A stretch of 64,000 bases of DNA, taken from positions 310,001-374,000 of the forward strand of contig MU863882.1 in assembly GCA_033296885.1 (NCBI GenBank), written 5' to 3'. This DNA is from Triangularia verruculosa (taxonomy: Eukaryota; Ascomycota; Sordariomycetes; Sordariales; Podosporaceae). Under the pieces are notes generated by a model. It searched no databases. It worked only from the letters and a program-made list of their open reading frames with translations, and was not told where the DNA came from. The position numbers and the translations under genes were made by a program. This document shows positions 1-12,378 of the stretch, piece after piece (positions within the stretch are counted from its first letter, which is position 1; every line of letters starts with the position of its first letter).

Positions 1-196
1 ATGGCGGCGAAGAAGTTGCTCTTGCCAGAGCCATTGCGGCCGACAATGACATTGGTCTTGGGAGAAAATGGCTCGATGACGGTTTGCTCTTTGTAGCTGT
101 GATGGCCAGAATGTTAGCTTAATCGCAACGGCGACGCGTTTAAGAGACGGTAACGCACCTTTTAAAGCCCTGAATAATGATCTGTTTGATATGCAT
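1..196 (-). CDS. smc3: SMC3 cohesin subunit, N-terminal fragment (two exons, cut by window edge)
   Basis: Two exons on the minus strand, 196..159 and 96..1, join in phase (AG+C = Ser) to give about 44 residues starting MHIKQIIIQGFKSYKEQ and containing the Walker A loop GRNGSGKSN. This is the N-terminal ATP-binding head of Smc3, the subunit that pairs with Smc1 and kleisin in the cohesin ring to hold sister chromatids together. The intron (158..97) has a GTGCGT donor, a GCTAAC branch site and a CACAG acceptor. The reading frame is still open at base 1, so more than 95% of the gene lies outside the window. The family assignment is from motif recognition; the N-terminal sequence around FKSYK and VGRNGSGKSNFFAA is highly conserved in Smc3 and separates it from other SMC proteins. 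Confidence 0.93.
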
Positions 197-2128
197 CGTG
201 TCTCTAGTGCTGTCAACTCGACAGCCGAGTCAGACGAAAAAAAGAAAATGCGCGACCAGTATCTTCTGAAATCAACTAAGCGTGCAAACAATCAATGTTG
301 TGTTGAGATCGCACAGTGATGCTGCCGGCGTCATTTGAATTTCGCGATGAGGGACGAAACACAGCTGCCGAATGAGGGGACCTTTCCCAACGCGTCCCTG
401 TCGGTGTCGCGCACCCATCGTGCATGCTCGAGAAGAAGCTTGGACCCGCACTCAGTGGGGCCCATCACGTGATTCTGCAACAGGCTTCCAATGCACAAGG
501 CGGCAGGCAGCATTGTGTGATTCGATCTGGACGGGGCGCTTCGAGTTCGACTCTGTGGCTTTCAAATTTTCTTTGTTGTCGTTTGGTGCCTTGATTTCCA
601 GCCTGCAGCAGCTTGCTTGTTTCAACGCTGGCTTCGAACACTGGACACCGGTTTACGTTGGAATCTCGTATACCTACATCAAACGAACCTTCCAGTTCTC
701 GTAGTTGTTTGCTTCTGCAGTGACGATCCGAGACTTAGAGCTGACAAACTCACGACATAGCTGGCAGCCAGCATTGGCCGTGTGCTCTAGAAATGCCCAT
801 TGCAGATCCGCAACACATCATCTGCCGTCTGTCTCATAGGCAACTTTGGCGGGCAACTCTTGCGCAAGATGCCGCAGACTGAACCTTAAAGCCCGTGTTG
901 GACCGCAAGCTAAAGTCGTTCCGGGCAAGTCCGTTGCCTGTTGCAGATGCACTGGACTTTGTTATGACAGACCGTACGGATGGAGATCCGGGGGGAAGAC
1001 TGCCGGTAGTACAGACCATCATCGACATCTCCAGGTGGCCTCCAAACTCCATCTTCATCGTTGACGTTTTTTGGGGGACTGGGGGACTTGAATCACGAAC
1101 GAAACCTGCTGTGCACTGTGCGGAACACCAACGAACTGCCACTACACACAAACGGGACGGCACGAATGTGAGGTGCCTACTGCATCCAGCCTTCCATGTC
1201 CCCCATGGCGCCTACCTGCTGTCCACAGGCATATGGAACACTGTCGTCATGCCCGGACCGAGGGCCTCATCTCCAGTTGACAGTTGAGAAAAAGGTTCCG
1301 TGGGTGGGTTGGGTTGGACACGTTCCAGTTCCCAGTTCCCACGTTTTGGTTTTGGAGTTTTTGGCGGGGAATCATTTCTGACGAGAACGCCATCTTCGTA
1401 CGTCGTCAGTGGCTGAGAAATGCCTGCTGCTAAGCATGGACAGAGTGAAAAGGCTGCGGCGCCCTACCAAAAGGCAAACCGACAGCATCATGCAGTGGCC
1501 GTGGGCAAAGGAGGCCCTCCGGAAAGAAAACACTTGGAAAGGGCTGATGCAGAAAAATGCACGAGACCAAAAAAGAAACAGCACGAAAAAAAGAATGACT
1601 GACTGCCACGAGAGCTGGGTGCTGATTGCTGAGGTGAGGTGCAAAGAGGCAAGTCGCGAAAATGAAAGCAGGGGGGGGAGGTGGGCACGGGATTTGGGGG
1701 CGCGCATGGACAAGGGTGTCCAGAACCACGCTAATTTGCAAGCCGTCCGGGAAGGAGCGTTGGGAGAGCCCGCTGTCTATAAATTTAAACCAATATTCTT
1801 TATAGACCAGCCAGCTGCCCTCCACCCGACTTTTCCACTGCACTCGTCGCTCCCCAGGTCGCACTGAGCCCAAGCCTTCCACTTCCGACCTTCTCATTGG
1901 TCCACCCCCGGGCCCCGGGCCTCACCTGTCACCGCGAGGCTCACCTTGTCTTTTTGAAGGCACGGGCAGCATATTAAGCACGCGTTGTGCCCCATCCTCA
2001 TTCTCGTCACCTGAGAGTTTGACTTTCCACATCCAATCCGTGGACCCCCCTCCATCTCGGCATTGCAACTTTTGAGGCTATTCCTGGTTGCAGTCTCAGG
2101 TATGTTAGATCTCTGAAATCCTTTTCTT

Positions 2129-2160
<32 letters not shown>

Positions 2161-2552
2161 CATCCGTGATTCAAGTGCACAACAACTCGATGCATGAGAG
2201 ATCTTACAAAACTAAGCGGCCGTCACTTTTGATGATGCGAATCGAGTTGGCGTGTCTCGGTCCCATCGGAGAGATCTGTGTGATCTCGTCGGGCAGCGCC
2301 TCGCCTTGGGCCCCTTGCACCACCACCCCACCGGCTCCAATCAAGCATCCGCCCTGGTGTTGGTCAGCCAATCACGGCCCGTGTTTTGCACGGGTCTTGG
2401 AAATGCAGCCTGCACCAGCCTGGTTACTTGCATCTCACTTTCATTGTCACCGTCGATCTCCAAAAAAGGCACATGTTGCTAACCATGAGGATGCAGTGCC
2501 ATGATTCACATCGCTCAACCCAGTGTCCTGTCCCCGTTGATATGAAACAAGA
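197..2552. other. Intergenic divergent promoter region, SMC3 / MOT1
   Basis: About 2.4 kb between the divergent starts of SMC3 and MOT1. No open frame here has domain-like content. It contains a GC-rich palindromic stretch near 1905-1921 and a T/C-rich tract at about 2118-2161. A GTATGT at about 2100 could be the donor of a 5' leader intron of MOT1, but no acceptor can be chosen with confidence. I see no RNA gene. Confidence 0.6.
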
Positions 2553-5500
2553 ATGGCGTCTCGGTGAGTATCATCCAGTCTTTTTTCCTCTCATCTCAGT
2601 CTTGCTAACACTTCCATGACAGGCTTGACCGGCTCGTTACGTGAGTAACCCTGCACATCGTTTGCCTGCCTCGGTGCACACAGCACACAACACTTACACA
2701 ACATGCGCTGCGGCTGCCGGGCAACGCTCCTGTGTTGCCTGCCATGCTGTGTCTGTCGTCCTTGTGATGGGTTTGTTCACTGACATGATTGCCACAGGAT
2801 CCTTGAAACGGGCAGCACCCGATTGATCAGGGACACTGCTGTCAACCAGCTTGCAGACTGGCAAAAACACCACCCCGACGAACTATTCAACCTTCTTTCC
2901 CGAGTCGTCCCCTACCTGCGTCACAAGGACTGGGAGACTCGGAGTACTGCTGCCAAAGCTCTTGGCAGAATTCTTGAACATGCACCACTATATGAACCCA
3001 ATGCCGCCGATGAAGGCATTTCAACAGAGCCAGCTGCCGAAAATGGGTTTGTCAAGAAGGAGGAGTCTAAAAACTCCATCTTGGACCAGGAGGAGTTCTA
3101 CAGCCTCGATGCCCTCGACATGGCCCAAATCGTAAAATATGGCCGCCCTCTGCTTAGAGGTGGTCCCGTGGATTATAACCTTGCAGCGTTAGATCCACAA
3201 AAGAGGCTAGCACATCTCAAGAAGACACTGACCGGCAGACTTGGCCTCCTTGGCCGAGTTTTCGACGACGAAGAGATGCCCGTTGTGAGCGACCATGCCG
3301 GCAGCCCTGCGACACCCCAGGGACCTGGCAGTACCAACGGCTTTGGGCAGCAGGACACCATGGCCACTGATAGCCAAGGTCAAAATCCTGAGGAGGGAAA
3401 GCTCAGCTCACGTCAGCTAAACGTTCTCAAAAGAAAGCGAAAGAGAGAGGCCCAGAAGGCCGCTCAAGGCAAGGCCGGCTTCGGAGATTTGTCTATTCGT
3501 CGCACAGCAACGGCAGGGTCTGATGGTTTTGGTGATGATGTGTCCATGACTGACGCTGACTCGAAGAAAAACGGCAAAATGTCCCAGTATTTCAGCCTCG
3601 ATCGGCCCGCCGATGTCGACGAAGAGAGCAAAGTAGTTTCGGAGTTTAAGGGCCCTATTCTACCAATCAAGTCGGAATTGGAAGCCGACGAGGCCATGGA
3701 GGGGAGTGAATGGCCATTTGAGCGACTTTGCGACTTTCTCAAAGTGGACCTATTCGATCCTCAGTGGGAGACCCGTCACGGCGCTGCGATGGGCCTGAGG
3801 GAGCTCGTAAGAGTTCACGGTGCCGGCGCAGGGAGGCGGAGGGGTCTCTCGATCAAAGAGAACACGAGGTTGAATGGGCAATGGTTGGACGACCTTGCGT
3901 GCAGGCTCTGTTGCGTGCTCATGCTCGACAAATTTACTGACTACAGTTCCGACACTTCCGTGGCTCCTATCAGAGAAACCGTTGGTCAAACTCTCGGTTC
4001 TGTTCTTCGCCATGTCAGCTCGCAGTCCGTTTACGCCATCTACCGACTGCTTTACCGAATGGTGATGCAGGAGGGCTTGCCATCCGAACAAAACTTCTGG
4101 GCCATTTGCCATGGCGGCATGGTTGGCCTGAGATATGTTGTTGCCGTGCGCAAGGATCTGCTTCTTCAGGACGGAGACATGATTGACGGCGTTATTCGCT
4201 CCGTCATGAAAGGCCTCGGCGACATGGATGACGATGTTCGTTCGGCCAGCGCGGCGACATTGATTCCCATGGCGAAGGAGTTTGTCGCCATGCGTCCTCA
4301 GGCCCTGGACGACCTTATCGACATAGTCTGGGAGAGTCTTTCCAACCTGGGTGATGATCTGAGCGCATCTACCGGCAAGATCATGGATCTCCTCGCCACT
4401 CTTTGCAGCTTCCCAGAAGTCCTGGAAGCGATGAAGCTCTCGGCATCGCAAGATGTAGAGAGGTCTTTCACTACTCTTGTCCCTAGACTCTACCCCTTCC
4501 TTCGTCATACCATCACGTCTGTGCGCCTCGCTGTGCTGAAGGCGCTGATGACCTTTGTTGACTTGGGTAGGGAGACCTCTCAAGGCTGGCTCAACGGGCG
4601 GATTCTTCGTCTCATTTTCCAAAATATCCTCGTCGAAAGAGATGCGGAAACCCTCCGCATGTCTCTCGAGCTGTGGAATGCGCTTGTCCGCAACCTTGGC
4701 CAGAACCCGACCATTCTCGCCGACGAGTTTGGAGCACACGTGGAAGCGCTCATGCAACTGACAATGCACCCCATCGGTGTTCCACGACACCCCATCCCTA
4801 TGAACGCTACACTTTTCCAGAAACCATCTGGTGGAACCTACTCTATGAGTGGCGTCCCTGCTCCCAGCGCTAGACGGTCCTCGCCTCCTGAAGGTGCAGA
4901 AAGGGCTACGAAGCGTCGCAGGAAGTCGACCAAGGTGGACGATGCTCCTCCCACTACACAGACCCACGATGTCGACGGCCACATGATGCAAGGCGATGTT
5001 GATCTTGTTGGCATGGATGTGCTCGTTCGATCGCGCGTCTCCGCGGCCAAGGCAATGGGGCTGCTCATGTCGATGCTGCCTCCCTCGAGCCTGGGCTCCT
5101 ACGATGCTGCCATCGCGCAGAGTCTCTCATCTCCCTATGCATCTACTCAACTCGCTGCCGCTATGGTCGTGCAGGAGTATGCGACAAACTGCGCCAGCAA
5201 AGACACGGTTGCCCGCTTTGTCGAGCTCTTGCAAAAGATCATCGATCAGGAGAGACCATCGCACTATCGCGATCTGGTGAGCTACGTACAGCGCGTGCGG
5301 TCGCAAACACAACAGCTCATCAATCTCTTCCGCGACCACGGCAAAGTCCACAGCAACAAACTGCCCAGTCTTGCCGTTGTTGTCCAGGGTGAGCCCGAAG
5401 CGGGGCCTGGCGCTTTCTCTATTGCCAATGCCGACAAGGTTGTCACCGACGATTTTGAGAGGCTCAAGAAGGCGATGGCACCGGGTCAGAGGCTTATCGC

Positions 5501-8444
5501 TCTTCCCCAACTTCTCGAGTCCCGCGAGGTTACTGTCGCTGCTATTCAGGAAGCGAAATCTGCCAAGGAGGCTCGCGACGCACGCATCAGAGCAGCTGCC
5601 GCCTGCGCTCTGGTGGCTATCCGGGTCCTTCCCAAGAAGCCGAGTCCGCTTATCAAGGCGATCATGGACAGCATAAAGACGGAGGAAAACCAAGAACTCC
5701 AAGGCAGGTCAGCCGCAACCATTGCACAACTCGTGCAGCTCTTTACCGAGTCTGGACGGAGAGGCCCGGCAGACAAGGTGGTTGCCAACCTCGTCAAGTT
5801 CTCCTGTGTCGAAGTCGCCGAGACACCCGAGTTTCCCATTCATGCGCACAAGACCAATGTCATCCTGTCGATGCAGAAGGAAGAGGACCGCGTCGACCAT
5901 GTTGATGCCGCCAAATTCGCACGGGAGGCGAAGGCTGCCCGCATCACTCGCCGTGGCGCCAAGGAAGCCTTGGAGCTACTCTCACATAACTTCGGCGCCG
6001 ACCTCCTAGTTCGTGTTCCAAGTTTACGGACGTTTATGGAAGAGCCTCTGGTCAAAGCCTTCACTGGCGCGCTCCCGGCAGAGGCAAGGGATCCAGAGAA
6101 CACTTTCGGCCAAGAAATCGTCGATGCCATGTCTATCATCCGAACCATGGTGCCAACACTTGATCCTGCCCTTCATCCTTTCGTCATGCAGCAGGTGCCC
6201 TTGGTCATCAAGGCGCTGCACTCAGACTTGTCCGTATTCCGGTACATGGCAGCCAAGTGCATGGCTACAATCTGCAGTGTGATCACCATTGAGGGCATGA
6301 CGACCTTGGTAGAAAAGGTTCTGCCATCTATCAACAACCCACTGGATCTCAATTTCCGGCAGGGTGCTATCGAGGTCATCTATCACTTGATTGCTGTCAT
6401 GGGTGACAGGATCTTGCCGTATGTCATTTTCCTCATCGTGCCTGTGTTGGGCCGGATGAGTGATTCGGACACCGAGATCAGACTCATTTCCACTACCTCC
6501 TTCGCCACGCTGGTTAAGCTGGTGCCGCTTGAGGCAGGCATTCCTGATCCCCCCGGGCTTTCACAAGAGCTGCTGAAGGGCCGCGACAGAGAGCGGACTT
6601 TTATCGGTCAGCTCCTTGACCCGAAGAAGGTCGAACCATTCCAAATCCCTGTTGCCATCAAGGCTGAGCTGCGGTCGTACCAGCAGGAGGGTGTCAATTG
6701 GTTGCACTTCCTCAACAAGTATCACCTTCACGGCATCCTCTGCGATGACATGGGTCTCGGAAAAACGTTGCAGACTATCTGCATCGTGGCCAGCGATCAT
6801 CACAACCGTGCCGAGGAGTACGCAAAGACAGGCTCCCCCGATGTCAGGAGGCTTCCATCTTTGATTGTTTGCCCGCCTACGCTCTCAGGGCATTGGCAAC
6901 AAGAGATCAAGGCGTATGCCCCATTCCTCAGCGTCACGGCGTATGTCGGACCGCCTGCGGAACGCAAAGCTATGAAGGATAGGCTCGACAAAACGGACAT
7001 TGTGATCACTTCGTACGATGTCTGCCGCAACGATATCGAGATTATTGAAAAGTACAACTGGAACTACGTGGTGCTCGACGAAGGCCATCTCATCAAGAAC
7101 CCCAAGTCCAAGCTCTCGATGGCCGTTAAGCGACTCGCAAGCAACCACCGCCTCATCTTGACCGGCACACCCATTCAGAACAACGTGTTGGAGTTGTGGT
7201 CATTGTTTGACTTCCTTATGCCTGGTTTCCTTGGAGCCGAGAAAGTGTTCCAGGACCGTTTCGCAAAGCCCATTGCGAACAGTCGTAACAGCAAGGCCTC
7301 GTCCAAAGAGCAAGAAGCTGGTGCGTTGGCCATTGAAGCTCTCCACAAGCAGGTCCTGCCCTTCCTTCTGCGTCGTCTGAAGGAGGAGGTGCTCAACGAC
7401 CTGCCACCCAAGATCTTGCAGAACTACTATTGCGACCTCAGCGACCTCCAGCTCAAGTTGTTTGAAGACTTTACCAAGAAAGAGGCCAAGACAATCACAG
7501 AGGAAGCAGGACGCGATGACAAGGAAGCCAAACAGCACATCTTCCAGGCGTTGCAGTACATGCGCAAGCTTTGCAACTCTCCGGCCCTTGTCATGAAGCC
7601 GGGCCACAAGGCTTATGACGATACACAGAAGTTCTTGGCCAAGCAAGGGACAAGCCTAGAGGATCCGGCGCATGCACCAAAACTGACAGCGCTCCGGGAT
7701 CTCTTGGTCGAGTGTGGCATTGGTGTGGAAGGACAGGAGTCAAGCGACCCTCTGTATACGCCAATCAAGCCCCACCGTGCTCTGATTTTCTGTCAGATGA
7801 AGGAAATGTTGGACATGGTGCAGAACACAGTTCTCAAGGGCATGCTGCCCTCGACACAATATCTCCGACTGGATGGTTCAGTGGAAGCGAATCGTCGCCA
7901 AGACATTGTGAACAAGTTCAACTCTGACCCCTCCTATGACGTATTACTCCTCACGACAAGCGTCGGCGGTCTTGGGCTGAACTTGACGGGTGCCGACACG
8001 GTCATTTTCGTCGAGCACGATTGGAACCCGCAAAAGGATCTTCAGGCCATGGATCGCGCCCATCGTATCGGTCAGAAGAAGGTGGTCAACGTGTACCGAC
8101 TCATCACCCGCGGCACCTTGGAAGAAAAGATTCTCAGCCTACAGCGCTTCAAGATCGACGTAGCCAGCACGGTCGTCAATCAGCAAAACGCAGGACTGGC
8201 AACAATGGACACGGATCAGATTCTAGATCTATTCAACTTGGGCGACTCGGGCCCAAGCCTAATATCGGACAAACCAAAAGAAACGCTAGAGGGCAGGGAA
8301 GAAGACATGGTGGATGTAGAGACAGGAGAAGTGCGGCAGCCGGGCAAGAGAGCAGCATGGCTGGATGGTTTGGGCGAGTTGTGGGACAACAGCCAGTACG
8401 AGGAGAGTTTCGATCTAGATGGGTTCCTGAAAACGATGCAGTAA
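2553..8444 (+). CDS. mot1: Mot1/BTAF1-type Snf2 ATPase, remover of TATA-binding protein
   Basis: Exons 2553..2563, 2623..2640 and 2798..8444 give 1891 residues, close to yeast Mot1. The small exons supply MASRLDRLVT, joined in phase to ILETGSTRLIRDTA, the expected Mot1 N-terminus. Residues 1 to about 1270 are HEAT-type helical repeats that grip TBP, interrupted by charged low-complexity segments. The Snf2 motor follows: Walker A DDMGLGKT near residue 1325, the DEGH box near 1436, and helicase C with SVGGLGLNL and RAHRIGQ near 1763. Known role: ATP-driven removal of TBP from DNA by RNA polymerase II factor B-TFIID/Mot1, in the nucleus. The third exon is 5.6 kb without an intron. The assignment is secure; the start is set by the conserved N-terminus and the short introns with GTGAGT donors and ACAG acceptors. 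Confidence 0.95.
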
Positions 8445-9432
8445 CCGGGGAGAGGAGGTTGAAAGGCGCCTTCTTGTATCGTTTGTTCAAGTCCTTGGGG
8501 TTGCTAGTTGCTAGGATATTTCTTGGTATTTGTTTTGGGAAGCATCATCGCGTCGTTGAGGTTGAGCGAGTTCTGACATGGCAAGCGGTGGGCGTTGGGA
8601 AAGTGTAGGAAAAAGAAAGAAAAAGGGACATTGGTTTTTGCAGAGGCGTGTGTAAATGTATAGCATTGCTTGGTTTTTATCAGAACCGTGTGTTTTTTAG
8701 ACGAGCGATTAGGGGGCCAAGGGCTGCTTTGCTTCATTATATCCGTATTGCATTGCCGTATACACTACCTAAGAATACAGAGACAACGATGCTATTCAGA
8801 TGCTCCACCAGCCACCAAAGTTCTGTTGAATGTTTCTAGAATCAACCCCTGAATCCGAGCCAAAATTAGTGCAGTTTCCCCAGAAGATTCCCGGGCCTTG
8901 TCGCGCGCTACCCGCCCTGAGTGACGTTTGTGAAGCAGGGGCGACCCTTGTGGTGACGTCAACACCTACGCATGCTTTCATGCCCGATCAAGCAAGCAAG
9001 CAAGCTCTTGTCGCCAGCCACACATATCAAGCCATAGCTTCCCAAATACGCGGAAAAGTCAATTGCAACACTGGAATTTGAATCTGCAATATTATTCTGT
9101 GAGATTAAGAAGCACCTCATCTTACATATTTCTGCAATCTGACAAAAGTACCGAGCTTGTCCACCTCCGTCTCCGTGTCTTGGTTCGTATTACAGCCACG
9201 GCACAGCAAAACAGAAACACCTGGATAGGTTGTAACACGAAAAAAAGGCTATTGCCAACAGACGTGAAAAAGACTCGGTGTCATTGGACCCCTGAAGATC
9301 CCACCCTATTTTATTTACTCTTTGTGTGTTTTTTTTTATTTTCATTTATTTATTTACTTTTTCTTTTTCCCAAACACCTCTCGTCACAAACTTTTGTTCA
9401 AGGAAAAGCAAAAAAAAAAACGACAAGCAAAA
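8445..9432. other. Intergenic region, MOT1 3' end to DUF3074 gene promoter
   Basis: About 1 kb holding the MOT1 3' untranslated region and the promoter of the next plus-strand gene. A short AAGC tetranucleotide run lies near 8990-9005, and a T-rich then A-rich leader at about 9310-9425 directly precedes the next start codon. No RNA gene or further coding sequence is visible. Confidence 0.6.
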
Positions 9433-11620
9433 ATGGGCGGATCAAACCATCACCATCATCACGAACCGTTCAAATCCCTCTCCCCACTCACCTGGACCGC
9501 CGACCTCAGCTCCGGCACCGACCCAGATGTTTTGTCGTGCACCATAACCGACACCTTCTCCAACGCCCAGATCCTCGTCGATTCCCTCCCTGTTTCCCCA
9601 TCCTCCACCACCACCACCACCACCTCGTTCAGTTCTACGTCGTCAACCCCTAAGAATGGTCGGGCACGGGCACGGGCACAGACTGAATCTGCGGCTACTA
9701 CGACCGTCGATCTGAATCAGATCCTGTCGTCTCCCGAGACGAAAGTCATGATTGAGAAGCTGAGGAAGGAGTGGAAGGAGGTCAAGACGAACCCGAGGGA
9801 TAATCCGCATGGTATTACCGTGTATAAGCTTGGTGCAAAGGATGGGAAGGGCGCGTGGTTCGGGAGGTATAGTCTGCATCACGGGATGGATTTTGACAGG
9901 TGGGAGGGGTGTTTGAGGAGGGAGTTTAAGGAGACGTTGAGGAGGTGCGAGAGGGAGGGGAAGGAGCCGGGGTGTGGGAATATCAGGGGGATTGGGGCGG
10001 AGAGGGTGGTGGAGAGGGTTGAGACTGGGCGGGGGCTTATGGAGGGTGAGTACTACCTACACAATGAAACAAAGTTGTAGGGGATGGGGTTGCTAACAAG
10101 AGGGACTAGTCTTTCAGGTTTCGGCTAGGTTTGGTGGGCCAACGACGGCAAGAGATTTTATTGCGTTGCACATGACGCCGCCCGAGAGGAAGGAGACTGA
10201 GGCGGACAAGAAGAAGAAGCCGAGACAGCCGAGACAGTTCATGCTTGTGAGCAGACCGGTGGATCATCCTGATTGTCCGCCGAGATCGGGGTTTATCAGA
10301 GGGGTTTATGAATCTGTAGAGGTTATCAGGGAGGTGCCGGTTGTGAAGCCGCTGAGGAGGACGAGGTCGAGTGGTGATTGGGGGGAGCATGATGGCAAGG
10401 ATGGAAAGGAGGCTGCGATCAGGTCGGCGAAGAAGGCGATTGAGGATGGGCAGGATAGTGAGGAGGAGGATGTGGAGATGGCGATTGAGTGGTTGATGGT
10501 TACCAGAAGTGACCCTGGCGGGAGTGTGCCGAGGTTTATGGTTGAGAAGGGGACGCCAGGGGGGATTGTGAATGATGCGGCACAGTTCCTAAAGTGGTTT
10601 GCCTCCCAGCAAAAGGGTGGTGATGAAGGGACCGTTGTCAACGGGAATCATGAAGTCAACGACGACGAGACCCTGAGCAAAGCTGGGGGTAAGAAGCTGG
10701 AACAACACCAAACCAACGGCTCAGTCGACGCCTCAGTGCTAAAACAACTCCGCGACACGGATCAAAACGGCGACGTCGTCCACGACCACAAAGACGGCGA
10801 GGTCACTCCCCCGAGCGGCTTCTACGGTATGATCGCCTCAGCCCTCGGGGCAGCCGGCTCAGCGGTAGCCTCTAGAGTCGCGACCCTCGCCGGCTCTACC
10901 ATCGCCACAGAAGACGAAGAGGAAGGCCAAACCAACACCGACGACGACGACGACGACGACGAAAGCGACACTTCATCTGAACTATCCTTTGCCTCGGCAT
11001 CAGAAGGTCATAGCAACACGCCACCACCACCACCACCACAACCACCAAACGATGATGTCACCACGGGCGAACACCTCTCCAAAGCAGACTCGAACCTCAC
11101 CCTCTCATCTTCCTCTCTGCACTCCAACGACGATGCAGCCTCGCAAGCTCACACGTCCCAGTCGGCCTCGTTATCCCATCAACACGAAAAGGAGCTCAAG
11201 AAACTGCAGGACCGCATGAAGAAGGCGCAAGCCAAACTGGAACGCTCCCACCAGCGCCGTCATCACAACCACCACCACAAGGAGCAGGACGAGCAGAAGG
11301 AGCTGCAGGCGCTGCAGAAGCTGAAGGAGAAGCACGAGAGGGAGATTGCCAAACAGAAGGAGAAGTACGAGAGGGAGGTTAGGAGGGTGGAGGAGAGGAG
11401 GCAGCAGGAGGAGAGGAGGAAGGAGGAGAAGAGGAGGAAGCAGGCGGAGAGGGAGGAGAGGGCGGATATGGCGATGGAGCTGGAGAGGACGAGGGCGGAG
11501 AGGGACGTGGCGAGGAAGGAGATTGAGATTTTGAGGGGGCAGGTGGGGGAGCTGCAGAGGGAGAATACGATGCTGGTTGCGAGGTTGGGGAAGTTGGGGG
11601 TTGGACCTGCGGATATTTAG
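9433..11620 (+). CDS. DUF3074 (START-like) protein with C-terminal coiled coil
   Basis: Exons 9433..10045 and 10110..11620 encode 707 residues. The intron has a GTGAGT donor and a GCTAAC branch site. The acceptor chosen is ACTAG at 10109, because the CAG a few bases on would reach a TAG after two codons. The junction reads MEVFQVSARFGGPTTARDF, as in other DUF3074 proteins. DUF3074 is a START-like lipid-binding fold; here it spans roughly residues 105-370 and ends near PRFMVEKGTPGGIVNDAAQF. The rest is Ser/Asp-rich and disordered, with an Asp run from a GAC repeat at about 10940-10960, then a charged coiled coil from about 560 to the end. The start was chosen from the AAAATGG context; an early His run (residues 6-10) is encoded. 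Function is unknown; a membrane-lipid or signalling role is only inference. Confidence 0.85.
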
Positions 11621-11924
11621 GGGGTTTCGGAGGGGGGGAATGGGGGGTTGTGTATAGATATAGGATAAGAGTAGAGCGAAGGGAAGCGGGCGTTGATTTG
11701 AAGTATATATTTGGGTTAAGAAAGGGATAGGTGTATCTATGGGTAGTGATATATAAGAGTTTATTGGCTGTTGATATGGAATCTTGATTGCCTTGGTTGA
11801 CGGGTGCATGTCAAGCGTTTTATTTGGGGGAGATATCAGTGCTGAGGATAAGGTGAGGGTAAAAAAAAAAAAAGACATCACGACAGTGGAGAAAAAGGTG
11901 AAGCCCTCAGGGGGCAAAAGGATG

Positions 11925-12010
11925 TGGACGAGCTGGGAATCGAACCCAGGACCTTTCGCATACAGGTTGGGTATGCTAAGCGAACGCTCTACCAACTGAG
12001 CCACACGCCC
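11925..12010 (-). tRNA. tRNA-Ala (anticodon AGC) with 13-nt intron
   Basis: Read on the minus strand from 12010, the sequence folds as a full cloverleaf: acceptor GGGCGTG, D arm with GGCTCAGTTGGTAGAGC, anticodon stem TTCGC/GCGAA, T arm CTGGG-TTCGATT-CCCAG, and discriminator A73. The anticodon loop TTAGCAT carries AGC. A 13-nt intron beginning TACCC follows position 37, the canonical place. The mature length is 73 nt. The acceptor stem contains G3:U70, the main identity element for alanyl-tRNA synthetase, so amino acid and anticodon agree. One acceptor pair, position 6 with 67, is U:U. Confidence 0.95.
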
Positions 12011-12378
12011 CTTGGTGTTTTGATTGGTTCTTGTGTTCTGAAAATGGCATTATGGTTTGGACAAATATTGTGTGGAGAGAGAGAGAGATCAAAAAGAGGC
12101 GAAACTTTGTGTGAAGAAAAGGGAAGCGAGTGTCTCCATAGGAGACGTAATGCTGATGATGAAAGTCTTGCGACATGTCTTCATTCTCTATGTATATATA
12201 TAAAAACAAGTAACAGTAGAAATCCGGTCCCCATCCCCCCCCCCAAAAAAACGCTTGTGGTATCAACAACAAACATTCAAATTTGCCCTTTCTTTCCCAA
12301 ATGCAAAACCGATACAGATCTTGATATACGCAAAATCTGGGGAAATCTTCCCATCATGCCTCTCATTATCCATGTTAT

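Noticed and set aside
3750..4991. 413-codon open frame antisense to MOT1
   Set aside because: It lies wholly inside the MOT1 coding exon on the other strand and has no domain; long antisense frames follow from the C-rich third positions of the real gene.
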